A stretch of DNA of 64,000 bases from Dipteronia dyeriana. Its lineage: Eukaryota > Streptophyta > Magnoliopsida > Sapindales > Sapindaceae. Positions within the stretch are counted from its first letter, which is position 1. The number at the start of each line of letters is the position of its first letter. The stretch spans positions 9,009,768 through 9,073,767 of the forward strand of contig CM065300.1 in the NCBI GenBank assembly GCA_032871835.1, in the 5' to 3' direction. This document shows, one piece after another, positions 1 through 11,741 of this stretch. The notes beneath the pieces were generated by a model. It saw only the letters and a program-made list of their open reading frames with translations, did no database searches and had not been told where the DNA came from. A program made the position numbers and the translations under genes.

Positions 1-607
1 ACAATGTATATGCAGTAAGTGTATCCAGAAACGAATGCATAGACCTAGATTTTCCTCTAAGATTGGCTAGATTGGAATAATAGTACCCCCAAATGTTTTT
101 TTTAGTAGAACCTAATCATAAAGGCAGGCCAGAGGCCAGTGATAGATTTAAAAACAAATTTACATTTCAATCGCCGACACTAAACTTTAAATTAGATAAC
201 AATGTGTCCCATTGATACTTATAAAAAAAATAAAAAAAACCATGCATGATGATCACGCACAGAATGTTAATGTCACTTGAAAAAGAAAAGAGAAAATGAG
301 AAGGCAAATGCTCCACCAGTTTTGCTGATATATAACTTGTTTAACTGGCTGACAGAGATGACCCAGATGAGACTTGTGCTTTAAGTATTAACAACACTCT
401 GGCACTGGCAGGCTTGCACATATCAAGCTAGCTGTCCTCAAGTGAATATCATCATCAACAACATGGTATGCCTTGTTACATTAATTTGTATGTTCTGGTA
501 TATTGTTATTGGGGAGATTGCAGAGGGGTTGTGGTTGATTGTTGTGAGTGTTTGATCTTTTTTTCGTAATCGTAATAGTTCATATTGCAGGATTTGGTGG
601 ATTGAGT
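1..607. other. Upstream region and untranslated leader of the first gene
   Basis: No coding gene is recognised here. The segment probably holds the promoter and 5' leader of the acidic-protein gene that follows. A likely 5'UTR intron runs from GT at 466 to AG at 590. The leader has an ATG at 463-465 directly before that donor. After splicing, this ATG would open a five-codon upstream ORF ending a few bases before the main ATG at 608. That is a reading of the splice signals, not a demonstrated transcript. Confidence 0.45.
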
Positions 608-942
608 ATGGGAAATGAGATGGGAAACAATAATTCATCTGGACTGCAAGGTATATAATATTAGTAGCTATGTGTTTGCTAGTAGAATGAACGTTTTATT
701 AGTTTATAATTAATGTTGGTTTCTTAATTACAGAAGAAGAGAAAACGAATACCGGAGGAGATCAAGGAAGGTCTTGGCAAGAAGCTGGTCATGGAGATGT
801 TGCACAAGTAGAAAACCACATTGCTCCTGTAGGTGAAGGAAAAGACTACCAAGAAAACGAGACTCGGTTGGATTCTGATGCTCCAGATTCTAAAATTGTA
901 AACCAGATTTTTGATGAAAAAGGTTAGTGAATTCTAAAAGTA

Positions 943-975
<33 letters not shown>

Positions 976-3674
976 ATGATTGTTTGTTAGAAAATAAAAT
1001 AAAATTGAGTGTTGTGTTTCTGATAGAGAAAGAAGAAACTGAAGTTCATGATCATTCAGCTGGATCTACAGAAGTTGAAGTGAAATCAAATGATGAAGTA
1101 GGTGATGGAACAAATGAAACCCAACCAACTTCTTCATCCGAAGATTCGAATGAGAAACCACTACTGTCAAGTGTGGAGGAAAATCTGTCACAGTTAAATG
1201 ATCTTAAGCTTGAGAAGCAAACTTCAATCAAGAAAGGTTAGTAATTTACAAGTATGTTCATCATCAACTTAATCCAATACTTGGAATATAATTAACTTTG
1301 AAGCATGCTACATTCTCTCTTTCCTGTTTTGGTGCAACTAGAAAAAGTAAAATAACTTGAAAATGAAACACAATTACATATACAATCGTAACCAACCCAT
1401 CTAATAAATACTTTCACACTGGTAACAGATGATGAGGAAATGATCAATAACACAATTTTTGATACAAAATCCACATCGAATGATCTAGAGCCTCAAGAAT
1501 TGGTAGATTCAAAATCCGATCAACCTGATCAATTAGCTGAAATTCAGGCTGATCCATCTGTGCAAGACAGCAACGAGTCACGACTAGAAATTGAGGACAT
1601 CCTAGGATCAAATTTGACTTGCATAAGTGAGGAGACTGGTCACCTTATAGATGAAAACATATCAGAAGATATAAGTGACGGTTCTGTTTCAGGTTCTGGT
1701 GTCACTCCAGAAGTGGAAATTAAAAGGGATGATTTGAGTGTAAAAGAAATGGCAAGTAAAGGAGATGAGATTGGCAACGATTTGGGCCAAAAATCAGTGA
1801 TGACATCAGATCTCCAAAGTGGTGTGGAGATCAAATGCAATGGAGATTTACCAACCGAGACAAATGCAATCAGAAGCGATTCATCTGAAGCAGAATTAGA
1901 AGCCGTTTCCACGGATAAGTCACTAAACTCCCACCTACAAGTTTCTGAAACTATAGATAACTCTGTACCTTTTACTGCAAGAACCATTTTGGTAGGAAAA
2001 GAATCAGAACATGGTGAGGATAAGCCTGATCCTTGTCCAGCTCAGTCTTACGAGGAGTCGGTTAAAGGATCAGAGATTGACAATGCAAGTGTGTTGATTG
2101 AGTCTGAATTGGTGATGATTGAGTCTGAATGTGAGAACAGCAATAAGAGAGCCACAGATTATACTTGTTCTGATTCTGGGAACAACAGTGACTGTGTTGA
2201 GGAGGTAAATGTGTCTCAATCTGAATTGGTGAGGATTGAGCCTGAACCAGTGAACAACGAAAAGGGAGCGACAGATTATGCTTCTAGTGATCCTGGGATC
2301 AATGAGCACAACATTGAGGAGGCAAATTTGTCTCAATCTGAATTGGTGATGATTGAGCCTGAACTAGTGAACAGCGAAAAGGGAGCGACAGATTATGCTA
2401 CTAGTGATCCTGGGACCAATAAGGACATCATTGAGGAGGCAAATGTGCCTCAATCTGAATTGGTAATGATTGAGCCTGAAACTGGTAACTATGGAACGAG
2501 GGCAACGGATTATACTTTCTGCGATTCTGGAATCAGGAACTGCATTGAGGAGGCAAAGGTTGCTGAAAATGGTCACCTAATTGTTGAGGCTTCTACACAA
2601 CAACACAAAGGTTCAATAGAAGAAGCTGTGATGGTTCCTGAATCAGGAGTGGTTCTGACAGAGTCATCTCTCAACGACTTCAAAACAGAAGAGGCGTTAA
2701 ATGAGAAGAAAATTGTCGAAGAGATGAAGAAAAAAGAAGCTTCTTACGGCATGGAAAACAGTACAGAGGTAAGTGAAAGTGGAAATCAGTGCATGCCTCA
2801 AACACTTCCAGTGGAACAAACAGAAGCTTTTCTCCCCGAGTCTGCACTTTCGCTTATTCAACCTCAAGATCACCAACAGAACATCGAAAGGGAATCCGAG
2901 AAAATCAAGAGCAGCAATGAGTTTATTTCAGAGTTGAAGCAAGAAAATTGTGGTGAGTTCCTTGTTGCTGAAGTTTCCTCTTTTAATTCCAAAAACCTGA
3001 CAGCAGAAACTTTACTCTCTGAAGCTGAGTTAACAAATGAGAAACCTGGGGAAGATGTTTCAGAATATACAACAAAGCCTGCGGGGACAGTAGCAGAATC
3101 TAATCCTCCAGAAGACAATATCAGTGGACAATGTGCAATTGAATCGTGTGAATCATATCAGGCACGAGAAAGTGTGGGAAGGGACAGCACTGAATCGAAT
3201 CCTAACAATTCAAGTATTCAAGCTCAGATGCAAAAGTCTCCAAGTTTTGGTCTTGATCTCCGAATTGAAGCAAGGTCTGAAGAATCAGATCAAACTCCAT
3301 TGCTCTATCAAGACAAGACAGCAATTGAGGACTTTTCAACTCAGGCATACATTAGCCTTGGAAATTCAATTGAGCATACTCACAATGGTCAAAACAAAGA
3401 CATGCTTGATACACAAGCAATGCCAGTGGAGGAAAAAGTTGTTCGAATGGAAAGAAGCGATTCTGAGAAGTCGAAAACTCCCTTTTTAGGCTTATTGAAA
3501 GAAGAGGAAGAGGTTCATATATTGATCACTCCACAGAAACAAGACAACAACAGTTTTGCAAAGAAGGGAAACAAGGAACAAGTTACACCAACTTCACTGA
3601 AAAGTAAAGAGAAGAGGAAGCCAAGGTCTTCCCTCTTCACCAACTGCATGTGTTGCACAACTGTGATCAATTAA
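608..3674 (+). CDS. Acidic plant protein of unknown function, 895 aa, four coding exons
   Basis: Coding exons are inferred at 608-650, 734-922, 1027-1236 and 1429-3674. All junctions are GT-AG and the frame is kept, giving 895 residues. I do not recognise the family. The protein is rich in Glu, Ser, Asp and Asn and looks disordered. It starts MGNEMG, which would suit N-myristoylation of Gly2, and ends with a short basic stretch followed by a Cys cluster (CMCC) close to the C-terminus. Together these suggest a lipid-anchored membrane-associated protein, which is inference. The middle carries four tandem copies of a 39-residue unit with the core SELVMIEPE...ATDY..SD. A TA microsatellite lies in intron 3 (about 943-974). 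The start was chosen because the upstream ATG at 463 leads to a stop after five codons. A shorter model starting at 1440 would lose three well-spliced exons. Confidence 0.72.
2097..2564 (+). repeat. Four in-frame 117-bp tandem repeats coding 39-residue units
   Basis: Units begin near 2097, 2214, 2331 and 2448 with an exact 117-bp period. Units 2 and 3 are nearly identical. Units 1 and 4 are more diverged, as expected if the array grew from its centre. Each encodes SELVxIE(P/S)E followed by ATDY and an EEA/EEV tail. The array length preserves the reading frame. Confidence 0.85.
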
Positions 3675-4070
3675 GTACCTCAAGAATTCACCACTTTTTC
3701 ATCTTCGTTTTTTGATTTGTTCTGGTTGAGTTTTTCAGAAATGGGGTTTTGCACAGGGGAGAGAGAGCCTGCTGATTTCCTAGTATACCCAAGAAATGGT
3801 AACATTGTAACATTGTAACTATGACTGTCCATTGTTTTTATTCTTTCTTCTATTTATACTTGTAGACTGCTTGCATTGTCTTTGTAAATGCAGGTTGTTA
3901 AAAGAATCTCTGAGATGTAATTCTTTTGAGTTTTCTTTTCATTTGTTTGGTTGTTTAGTTGGAGAGAATCTGTAAGGTTTGGAGAGGAAATTGTACTTGG
4001 TGCAGCTTTATTTTGCTGCCATTGATTGTAATTTTTGTTCAGTTTATTTATTTAAAAAAAATACAGTGAT
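3675..4070 (+). other. 3' untranslated and downstream region
   Basis: Non-coding, T-rich sequence after the stop codon at 3672-3674. It presumably holds the polyadenylation region of the acidic-protein gene. No other feature is seen. Confidence 0.4.
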
Positions 4071-4352
4071 TTGGGAGAAACTACTTCATTTTGTATTCTA
4101 CTACTATTCAACCTTTCCTTTGCCAATGTGGTTAGTGAGATCCTGGATCCTTCACCCAACGGTGGTATTGCTGGTTTTGTACTCGACGATATCAAAGCTC
4201 TGTATGCAGAGGTTCAAGTTTCTAAATGTCAATTTATTCCAAGATCAGGGAATCTGTTGGCCCATAACTTGGCGTCGACAGCTTTCTCTTCGAAAAGGGA
4301 TCGGTTTTGGCAGGATGTTTGCCAGGATGATTTAAGTTTACACTTTGTTTAG
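4071..4352 (+). pseudogene. Retrotransposon RNase H-like fragment (5'-truncated)
   Basis: The reading frame encodes a C-terminal piece of the plant RNase H-like (RVT_3 type) domain found at the end of L1-type LINE ORF2 and in related genes. Recognisable parts are the DIKALYAEV helix, FIPRSGNLLAHNLAS, which is the usual R.gN..AH.LA motif, and a terminal FWQDVCQDD. There is no upstream catalytic half and no start region that makes sense, so this is a fragment. About 45 bp after the stop lies an A-run (about 4396-4405), consistent with the 3' tail of a 5'-truncated LINE insertion. Family assignment is reasonable. The LINE interpretation is inference. Confidence 0.55.
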
Positions 4353-4405
4353 TTCTGTTTGTTGGTTTGGTTTTCCTGGAGTTGTTAGTTTTTCAAAAAA
4401 AAAAC

Positions 4406-5519
4406 ATCACATAGGTAGATAGAACTGATAAACAATGCAATTGCAATTTCAATTTCAGCTAGGCTGACATGAATTGGGCCAATTGGCATTAAAGGCACCA
4501 TGACCTGATACAATATTTTGATCAGATTAATGAATACATAATCAATCTAATTTGTCAAATATGTCGTGAAACGATAAGATAATAAAGAACCATTTTAGAT
4601 TCACTTGAAACACAATGTTTTTCATTCACATTCTCAGCAAATACACCAACCATATACAATCATTATAAGGAGATGTCAAACGGGTGAAATGCACAGCGGA
4701 CAGCTTAAAAAAACTTATATCATTGTTTATTCTAATATATATATATCGTGGTTCTCTAGTAAAGACGGTTCTGAATATAAGAGGTAATGATGTCCAACCA
4801 CAACCACACATTGAGTATGAGTATGAATATTTATTAACGTGGAGTTATGGATCCACTGTGAATGTGTGGTTATAATTGATGGTCTTGATATAATAAGGCT
4901 CTAATGGTTCTCATAAGAGAATTATTATATATATATTAATATAAGGGACTCGATCATTAAAAGAAATCTCGTGACCTCTTCCTCTTTTTTAAAATGGAAA
5001 AGAAGGGCACATAGAGAGATTGTGTTTGCAAAGAAGATAATGTGAAACGGACAACTTAATCTAGTTGTTTTTCAAACAAGAACAAAGACATATATAATAA
5101 AGTATTTGATCAAAATTTTCGTGGAAACTATTTATTTAAATGCCGACCATTTATTATAACTTTATAAGTCAAAGTCGTTAAATTGGAACCAAAAGTTGGA
5201 GAAATTTCACATCATTACACCTTCTTTGAGTTGGACTAGAAGAAAAAATATTCAATATACATCAAAGAGCAAAATCAATCCATAATTCATAATTGTATAT
5301 TTTGATTTCCAGGGTTATTCTCTTAATTGTTAAAATGCATTGCAAATGTCTAGATAAAGATACTTCACTTAACTACAATAAAATAGGTTTCCAACTCTTA
5401 ATAGTATTACTTTTTTTTTAAAAAAAAAACCTCTTAATATTATTGATTCTTTTGACAATAAATAATTTAATAAAAGACAGTAGTAGATGAAGACCGGACA
5501 GAGATTGAATACTAATGTA
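4406..5519. other. AT-rich intergenic DNA, no gene seen
   Basis: Only short, low-quality open frames occur and none looks coding. A few TA runs are present (about 4735-4746 and 4925-4942). It separates the LINE scrap from the left end of MULE-1. Confidence 0.4.
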
Positions 5520-5633
5520 GTGGAAATGGTGAGATATATCACCTTTTTATGTGTGTGTTGTAATGATGTCACCGTTTTAATAACTTAAGTTTAAAAGGCA
5601 CCTATTATGGTGAACTATCCAAATTACCCTTAA
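5520..5633 (+). repeat. MULE-1 left terminal inverted repeat
   Basis: About 115 bp that align, with scattered mismatches and one short indel, to the reverse complement of 15391-15505. The best conserved block is CACCTATTATGGTGA. The first 13 bases are also shared. Confidence 0.88.
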
Positions 5634-5904
5634 ATAATTTATTTTTATACTCATTGTGCTTCTATTTACACTTTGAAAACAATAATTCCTCTCTCTCCAA
5701 CATACTTGTCTGAAAATCGATCTACAACTCATCTCTCTTCAAAAAACTTGTCTCTCTCCAGATTCTGTTGAAAAAAAAACATATGTTTATGATCTTCTTT
5801 TATACATTATCATATATTTCTGTGTGGTTTAACAATGTATCCATTCGTTATAATTTGTTGTCCCAATCTTTGTATGAACATGTATGAACATTTAGTCTCC
5901 AGAT

Positions 5905-6662
5905 TCTGTTCGAGACTTTTTTAAAATACTTCGAGCCTTTTTTATTAGTGTCCGAGCTATTTTGATATGATTCTGAGTTTTTTTATACTCTTCCAAGTTT
6001 TTTTGATTTGTCATCGAGTTTTTTTGTCAGAAAAGCTTGAATCAAGTAAACAAAAGCTCGGGCACTTGGCAAAAAAGCTTGGGCACTTGTTAAAAAAGCT
6101 CGAATCGAGTTTTTTTACCAAGTACTCGAACTTTTTTGCACTTGATTCGAGACTTTTTGCCAAGTGCCCGAGCTTTTTTTTAACTTGACAAAAAGTCTCG
6201 AATCAAGTGCAAAAAAGCTCGGGCACATAGCAAAAAAGCTCGATTCGAGACTTTTTGCCAAGTGCCCGAGTTTTTTTTTAACTTGGCAAAAAGTCTCGAA
6301 TCAAGTGCAAAAAAGCTCGGGCACTTGGTAAAAAAGCTCGATTCGAGCTTTTTTGCACTTGATTCGAGACTTTTTGCCAAGTGCCCGAGCTTTTTTTTAA
6401 TTTAACTTGACAAAAAGTCTCGAATCAAGTAAAAAAAAGTTCGGACACTTGGCAAAAAAACTAGATTCGAGACTTTTTGCCAAGTGCCCGAGCTTTTTTT
6501 TAACTTGGCAAAAAGTCTCGAATCAAGTGCAAAAAAGCTCTGACACTTGTTAAAAAAGCTCGAATCGAGCTTTTTTGCCAAGTGCCCGAGCTTTTTTTTA
6601 ACTTGACAAAAAGTCTCGAATCAAGTAAAAAAATGCTCGGACACTTGGCAAAAAAGCTCGAA
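5905..6662. repeat. MULE-1 array A: long overlapping palindromes with TCGAGC cores
   Basis: This dense block of inverted repeats is built from CTCGAATCAAGTGC, AAAAAAGCTCGGGCACTTGG, CAAAAAGTCTCG and their complements. From about 6020 the same units alternate in both orientations many times, so either strand could fold into long hairpins of tens of base pairs. The lead-in (5905-6020) has looser cGAGcTTTTT units. The block lies between the left TIR and the presumed leader of the DUF1985 gene. Short open frames inside it (for example 5967-6188) are artefacts of the repeat. Confidence 0.9.
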
Positions 6663-7354
6663 CCCTTACTCTCTCACACTTTACAATTTAATTGGTAAAT
6701 ATGGGATTCAAATCTTTATCACAATTCACTGTTAATATGCTAAACGTGATACACCTTGCCTACCTATTACATGTATCCAAAAATTCCAAATGTTAAAGAC
6801 TTAATATCCAAAAAAAAAAAATTGTTTAATTGGAATGTCCATGATAGAGAGAATAACTCTAATTTAATATTAACACATAAAAAAATTTTAAATTGCATTT
6901 ATATATATATTATACTATTACATTGAGATTTTTTGTAAGGGGAAGGATTTTAGGGGTCAATTTTTTTTTGGCACTATTTAAGGGGTGTGTTGTGCAAATA
7001 TCACAACTTTACTAATGTATGTTTAAAAGACACAATTTAAGTCATTGAGATAAAAATACCCCGAAATATTAAAACAGTGAGGAAGTTGTCGTTTTCAAAG
7101 TCAGAGAGAAGCAACAGTCAAACCGACGGGAAACTAATCGACGGTGAAGTGACCGAAAAAGTTGCGATTGACAAAGGTAAGATTGGTTATTTTCCTCGTT
7201 TTTGTTTTTGTTGTTGTTAACTTGCATTACATGTTAGAATTGAGTTTTGTTGATAGGAATTGTAGAAACCGGTTAAAATAGAGATGTGAGAATGGGTTGT
7301 GGTTTAGGTTAGGGTTTGTAATTTGGTTGAATATCAGTTGACGAAGATGAAATC
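6663..7354 (+). other. MULE-1 region before the DUF1985 gene, with probable 5'UTR exon
   Basis: No coding frame. The more GC-rich stretch at about 7080-7176 ends in CAAAG followed by GTAAG at 7177. This is a good donor that pairs with the acceptor TTGCAG ending at 8133. I read it as a 5'UTR exon whose intron contains array B. Not proven by sequence alone. Confidence 0.35.
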
Positions 7355-8095
7355 TGGGTTATCGAGACTTTTATCAAGAGAATCGAGCTTATTTGTTTAG
7401 TCGAGCTTTTATTTTCGTGAAAATTAGGTTTTGGTAAATCGAGCTTTTTCGAAAAGGAATCGAGCTTTTTCAAAAAGAAATCGAGCTTTTTTGAAAAGGA
7501 ATTGAACTTTTTTGAAAAGGAATTGAACTTTTTTGAAAAGAAATCGAGCTTTTTTGAAAAGGAATCGAGCTTTTTTTGAAAACGAATCGAGCTTTTTTTG
7601 AATTGGATCGAGCCATTTTGAAAATGATCGAGCTTTTTTGAATAGGTTTCTAGCATTTTTGAATAGGTTTCGAGCTTTTTTGAATAGGTTCGAGCTGTTT
7701 TTGAATTGGATCGAGCGTATTTGAAAGGGATTGAGCTTTTTGAAAAGGGATCGAACTTTTTTAGAATTGGATCGAGCCATTTTGAAAAAGATCGAGCTTT
7801 TTCGAATAGGTTTCGAGCTTTTTTGAAAAAAGATCGAGCCTTTTTGAAAGGGATCGAGCTTTTTTGAAAAGGAATCGAGCTTTTTTATAAAGCAATCGAG
7901 CTTTTTTGTAAAGCAATCGAGCTTTTTTTAAAAAGATCGAGCTTTTTTAAAAGAGATCGAGCTTTTTTAAAAGGGATCGTGCTTTTTTAAAAAGGATTCG
8001 AGCTTTTTTAAAAATGATTCGAGCTTTTTTCAATAGGTTCGAGCTTTTTTCAATAGGTTCGAGCTTTTTTTAAATTGGATCGAGCTTTTTTATTT
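7355..8095 (+). repeat. MULE-1 array B: about 35-40 direct copies of ATCGAGCTTTTTTGAAAAGG
   Basis: A direct array of a 20-21 bp unit, ATCGAGCTTTTTT plus a short A-rich linker. Spacing in the best part (7855-8000) is 20 or 21 bp. All copies point the same way. The TCGAGC core is the most constant part and the linkers vary (GAAAAGGA, ATAAAGCA, GTAAAGCA). It lies inside the inferred 5'UTR intron (7177-8133) directly before the DUF1985 gene. Apparent lysine- and phenylalanine-rich proteins on the minus strand here are artefacts. Confidence 0.92.
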
Positions 8096-8133
8096 GTTCT
8101 GTTTAATGATGTTGTATTTATGTTATATTGCAG

Positions 8134-11100
8134 ATGAGACTTAGGTTGAGGGATTCGCTTAAAACTCCAGAAGGATACTGGTACGGGAGAAAATTGACAC
8201 GACACGACACAACCATTTTGATGCCCTCGCCCATATAGACGATGTGATGAACCATGTCCCTGTAGAATTTACAGATGAAGACCGCCGTCGGTTCATGGCG
8301 TCATGTTTCGGGCATTTCCCGATGATGCATAGGGAGATGAAGTTTTCCGATGGTATTATCCATTGGTTGCTTTTGAGGGAGCTCCATCATAACGGCCCAA
8401 CAGATGAGATGCACTTCATGTTAGGAAATCAGTCGGTGAGGTTTTCGAAGGTGGAATTTTACCTGTTCACCGGACTACGGTTTGTAGTTGTACCAGAGAC
8501 AACCATGTATGCAGTAGTGGAGAATGGCATACATGAGCGGTACTTTCCTGGAGTCGGTGAGGTGTCGCTGGAGCAGATTAAGGTTGTTGTCACCGGCTCA
8601 GAGTTCGAAAAGGCGTACGATACTGTCAAGCTCTGTCTCTTATATATGCTGAACCGGATACTGATGGGGTGGATGAGAGATTCAAGATTCCAGTTTGGAA
8701 GTTTCGGCTGGTTAAGGAGCTCGATGCGTTCGACGCGTTCCCGTGGGGTGCCCACTTGTACATGCATTCTATTTACTCATTCAAGCATGCGCTTGACGGG
8801 CGAAGAGACGGGTTCGAGCGAAGCCAGTAGGAAAATGGCGCTGACGTACACAGGGTGGAGACCTACAACATATACGGTCTATCTCATGCCCTATTGGTAA
8901 GAAGTTCGAACTACAAATTGTACTTTATTATTGGTGCCCAAAATTGTATGGATACTTATCGTACTTATCTTTGATGTAGATATTTGTTTTGGAGGTGATC
9001 CCTGATTTGGCCAAAGAAATCGGTGCCCAGAGGGTTACTGATCTGACTCCCCGTATTTTGAAGTGGGAGTTGACCAAACAACCGAGAGGGAAGAAGCTGG
9101 CAAAGATTTTCAAAGCCAGAGTATGTATTTATTTTGTTAATGTTTTTATTAGTTAGTATTTGTACAATGACATTGTTCTAACTAATATTTCAGATGTTTG
9201 CGATCAAGGAACTGGTGCAGACACCAGCTGAGAGACAGGCACCGTACTATGCCTGGCTAGACGAAGGGGGGAACATGTATGTAGAATATGACATTGATGA
9301 TATGCCGCCTGAGGTCCATGATCATACCACCTTATGCGGGATCAGTGGTATAGACAGGACCATTGACAGTGAGGGATCTGAGCCCGCTGCTGGGGGTTTA
9401 AGGCCCAGTGAAAGTGAGGGATATGAGGCAGACCCTCAACAAGAAAGGCATAGGCATAGGCGGGTTCGGTTTTCCATCCCCGTACATGGTACATCTGCAG
9501 GGGATTCCAGTGGGGGCGTTGGACGTGATGGAGAAGTAAGTTGAAAACAAAGTTTAGTGTTTTTTATTAACACGTGCTGATAGTTTTTTACTAACAATGT
9601 AGACATGATTTCAGGCTCCTTGGGCAGATATGTTGAACGATATGCGTGAAGCCCTCCGGAAGAGTGACGAGGATCGACAACGTCAACACTTGGAGTTATT
9701 GGATATGATCCGGAAGAGTGATGAGGATCGTCAGCAGCAACACCGATTGTTACTGGATATGATCTGGGGGCTTCAAGGTTCGATCATGCGTACACACCGG
9801 GATGGCCCCCCACATCCTGATCTATTATTTAGTCCCGGAGGGTCGACTGATAGGTTTACGATGGGGATAGACATGACAGCTCGACGTAGTCAAGACCCGC
9901 CTACCGGCATGGTAGGTCAGGAGAGGGAAACTCGGTCGCATACCAGCGAGAGTAGGCTTGGTTCACGTACAGCAGTCTTATCTGGGTCCACCCAGGCTCA
10001 GCGGTCCCCCTACCCCGCAGCACATCGATCCCCCCACCTCCTAGCACATCGATTCAGCCACAACGGTCTCCTCCCCCACCCAGCACTTATGTGGCGTCGG
10101 AGTGGTCCCCTCCCCCACCCAGCAAGTCTGTGGCATCAGAGCGGTCCTCTCCCCCACCCAGCACGTCCGTGCCATCGGAGCGGTCCCCTCCCCCGGCCAA
10201 TACATCGAAGCGTTTAGGTAAGCGCGGATGGCAGTTGTGAGCCCTTACACAGATCCATGCCGTCCAAAGAGGTTGAAGACAAGACCCGAGTCTGTGGAAC
10301 ACATTTTTGACCCTCACGGACTAGTGGATGCTGACCACCTTGTGGCATACAAGGCCTTCAAGAGGAACATCAACAGGGAACAGTGAGTCCAACTTTTTAT
10401 AATACAAATGGATGTACATTTCTTGTTTATTATAATTTATGTATAGCTAAGGTAATTCAATCATTAAACAGACGCGATGTGGACGTGCTGGCACCAGTTA
10501 CCGCGGGATGGTTCGTGCGTATGCAGTCCAACTTCATGGACTTGGAGGACACAATACTTACTTATTAAATTTCATATTAACGTTTGTGTAAGTATTGTTG
10601 AATTGTTAACAATTACGGTGGTTTTATTGTTTGTCAGCATATGGATGCATACCTCAATATTCTTCGTAAACGTCAGCGAGGATTCCACAATGTGTACAAC
10701 CAGAGGATCAACGTGTTGGATACACAATTTTATATAAGTAGGTATAAAATTTGGGAATCGAATCGGATTTTCTGCTTCTGTATTATTAATACGATATTGT
10801 CAATGCTTGTACAACCACTTATGTTGTACATGTGGGAAAGGATGATACCTCGTGATTAGCACGGTGCTGTGACCACGGCAAGGTGGAATGTGTTACAGTC
10901 CCGATGGTTGGTAGAGGACCTTCTGACGGTCCATGGAGCAACCACGAATGGAAACCGCCCATGGCACGAGGTTGACCTGGTAAGTGTTACATGATGGAGA
11001 TGATTTAAAAAAAAACTGTTCGTATATCCTCAGCTAACATGGTATGCAAACTATTAAAAGTGTTGATTCTGTGCAATGTTGGGGCCCAACATTGGCTGGT

Positions 11101-11563
11101 GGTAAGCGTCGACCTTTGTCGCAGGAAGATTGATATTTATGACCCCTGGAGATAGGAAGTCCCTTATCAGATCAGGCATCAACAGGTCCGGCCATTACAG
11201 TGGTTTTTACCCTCCATGTTGAGTGACGCGGGGTTCCACACAGCACGACGAGCTGGTCGTCGGGCGTTACCTCTAGAAAATAAGCCCTTCTCGGTCAGCC
11301 TGGTGCATACTTCTACAGTCCCCCCAATAAAAGAAATCGTAAGACATTCTATTTCATTCACGTGTTTAGATATTCTTTATGAACGATTTCTAATGGTGTT
11401 TTATGTGCCGAATTGTAGAGGTAATTGTGGTCCCCATACTTTGAGACTTATCGAGTACATACTGGGGGGTCGAAGGCCTTTTGATTGGTCAGAGGACGAC
11501 ATGGGGATCATTCGGGAGAAAATTGCTGTGGAGATTTTTTCTAACTCCAGGCCCGCCAAGTGA
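8134..11563 (+). pseudogene. DUF1985 plus Ulp1/C48 cysteine peptidase-like gene of MULE-1 (decayed)
   Basis: A multi-exon transposon gene. The DUF1985 part (about 8200-9120) shows RRRFMASCFGHFP, LLLRELHH, VRFSKVEFYLFTGLRF and, after an intron, DLTPRILKWEL. Next come an acidic segment, a duplicated heptad-like KSDEDRQ block (9640-9760) and a Pro/Ser-rich repeat (10050-10200). The Ulp1-type peptidase follows: catalytic His in QHWLVVSVD (about 11090), Asp in IDIYDPW (about 11135) and Cys in GNCGPHTLRLIEY (about 11425-11460). Breaks: a frame change near 8655, TAG near 8828, TGA near 10239 with a frame change, TAG near 10856 and TAG near 11152. The ATG at 8134 follows a good acceptor but is out of frame with the domain, so the N-terminus is also shifted. 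The Gln usually found just before the catalytic Cys is not evident (VPNCRGNCG). The family is secure; the substrate (ubiquitin-like protein or other) is unknown. Confidence 0.78.
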
Positions 11564-11741
11564 TTTTTTGTATATTACCATTTTATATGTACACAGACAT
11601 GTAATTAATTCATGAATATTAATTCGGTCATTATTCATTCATTAATATTAATTCATTCATTAATAAGTAATTGTTGCAATTCCAAATTATTACAATATGA
11701 TACACTTCCAAAAGTTTTCAGTGTGATCAAAACTTTGTCAT

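Noticed and set aside
1640..1987. Minus-strand open frame inside the acidic-protein gene, and similar ones at 2070-3118
   Set aside because: Shadows of the plus-strand coding exon; the plus frame is continuous and repeat-bearing.
7309..7780. Minus-strand open frames encoding Lys/Phe-rich repeats (KKLDSFSKKLDFFSKK)
   Set aside because: They are a translation of the TCGAGCTTTTTT array in two frames. No start context, no homology, and the frame is open only because the array lacks stops.
7355..8095. CRISPR-like appearance of regular short repeats
   Set aside because: Plant nuclear context. The 'spacers' are 7-9 bp A-rich linkers that resemble each other, and there are no cas genes.
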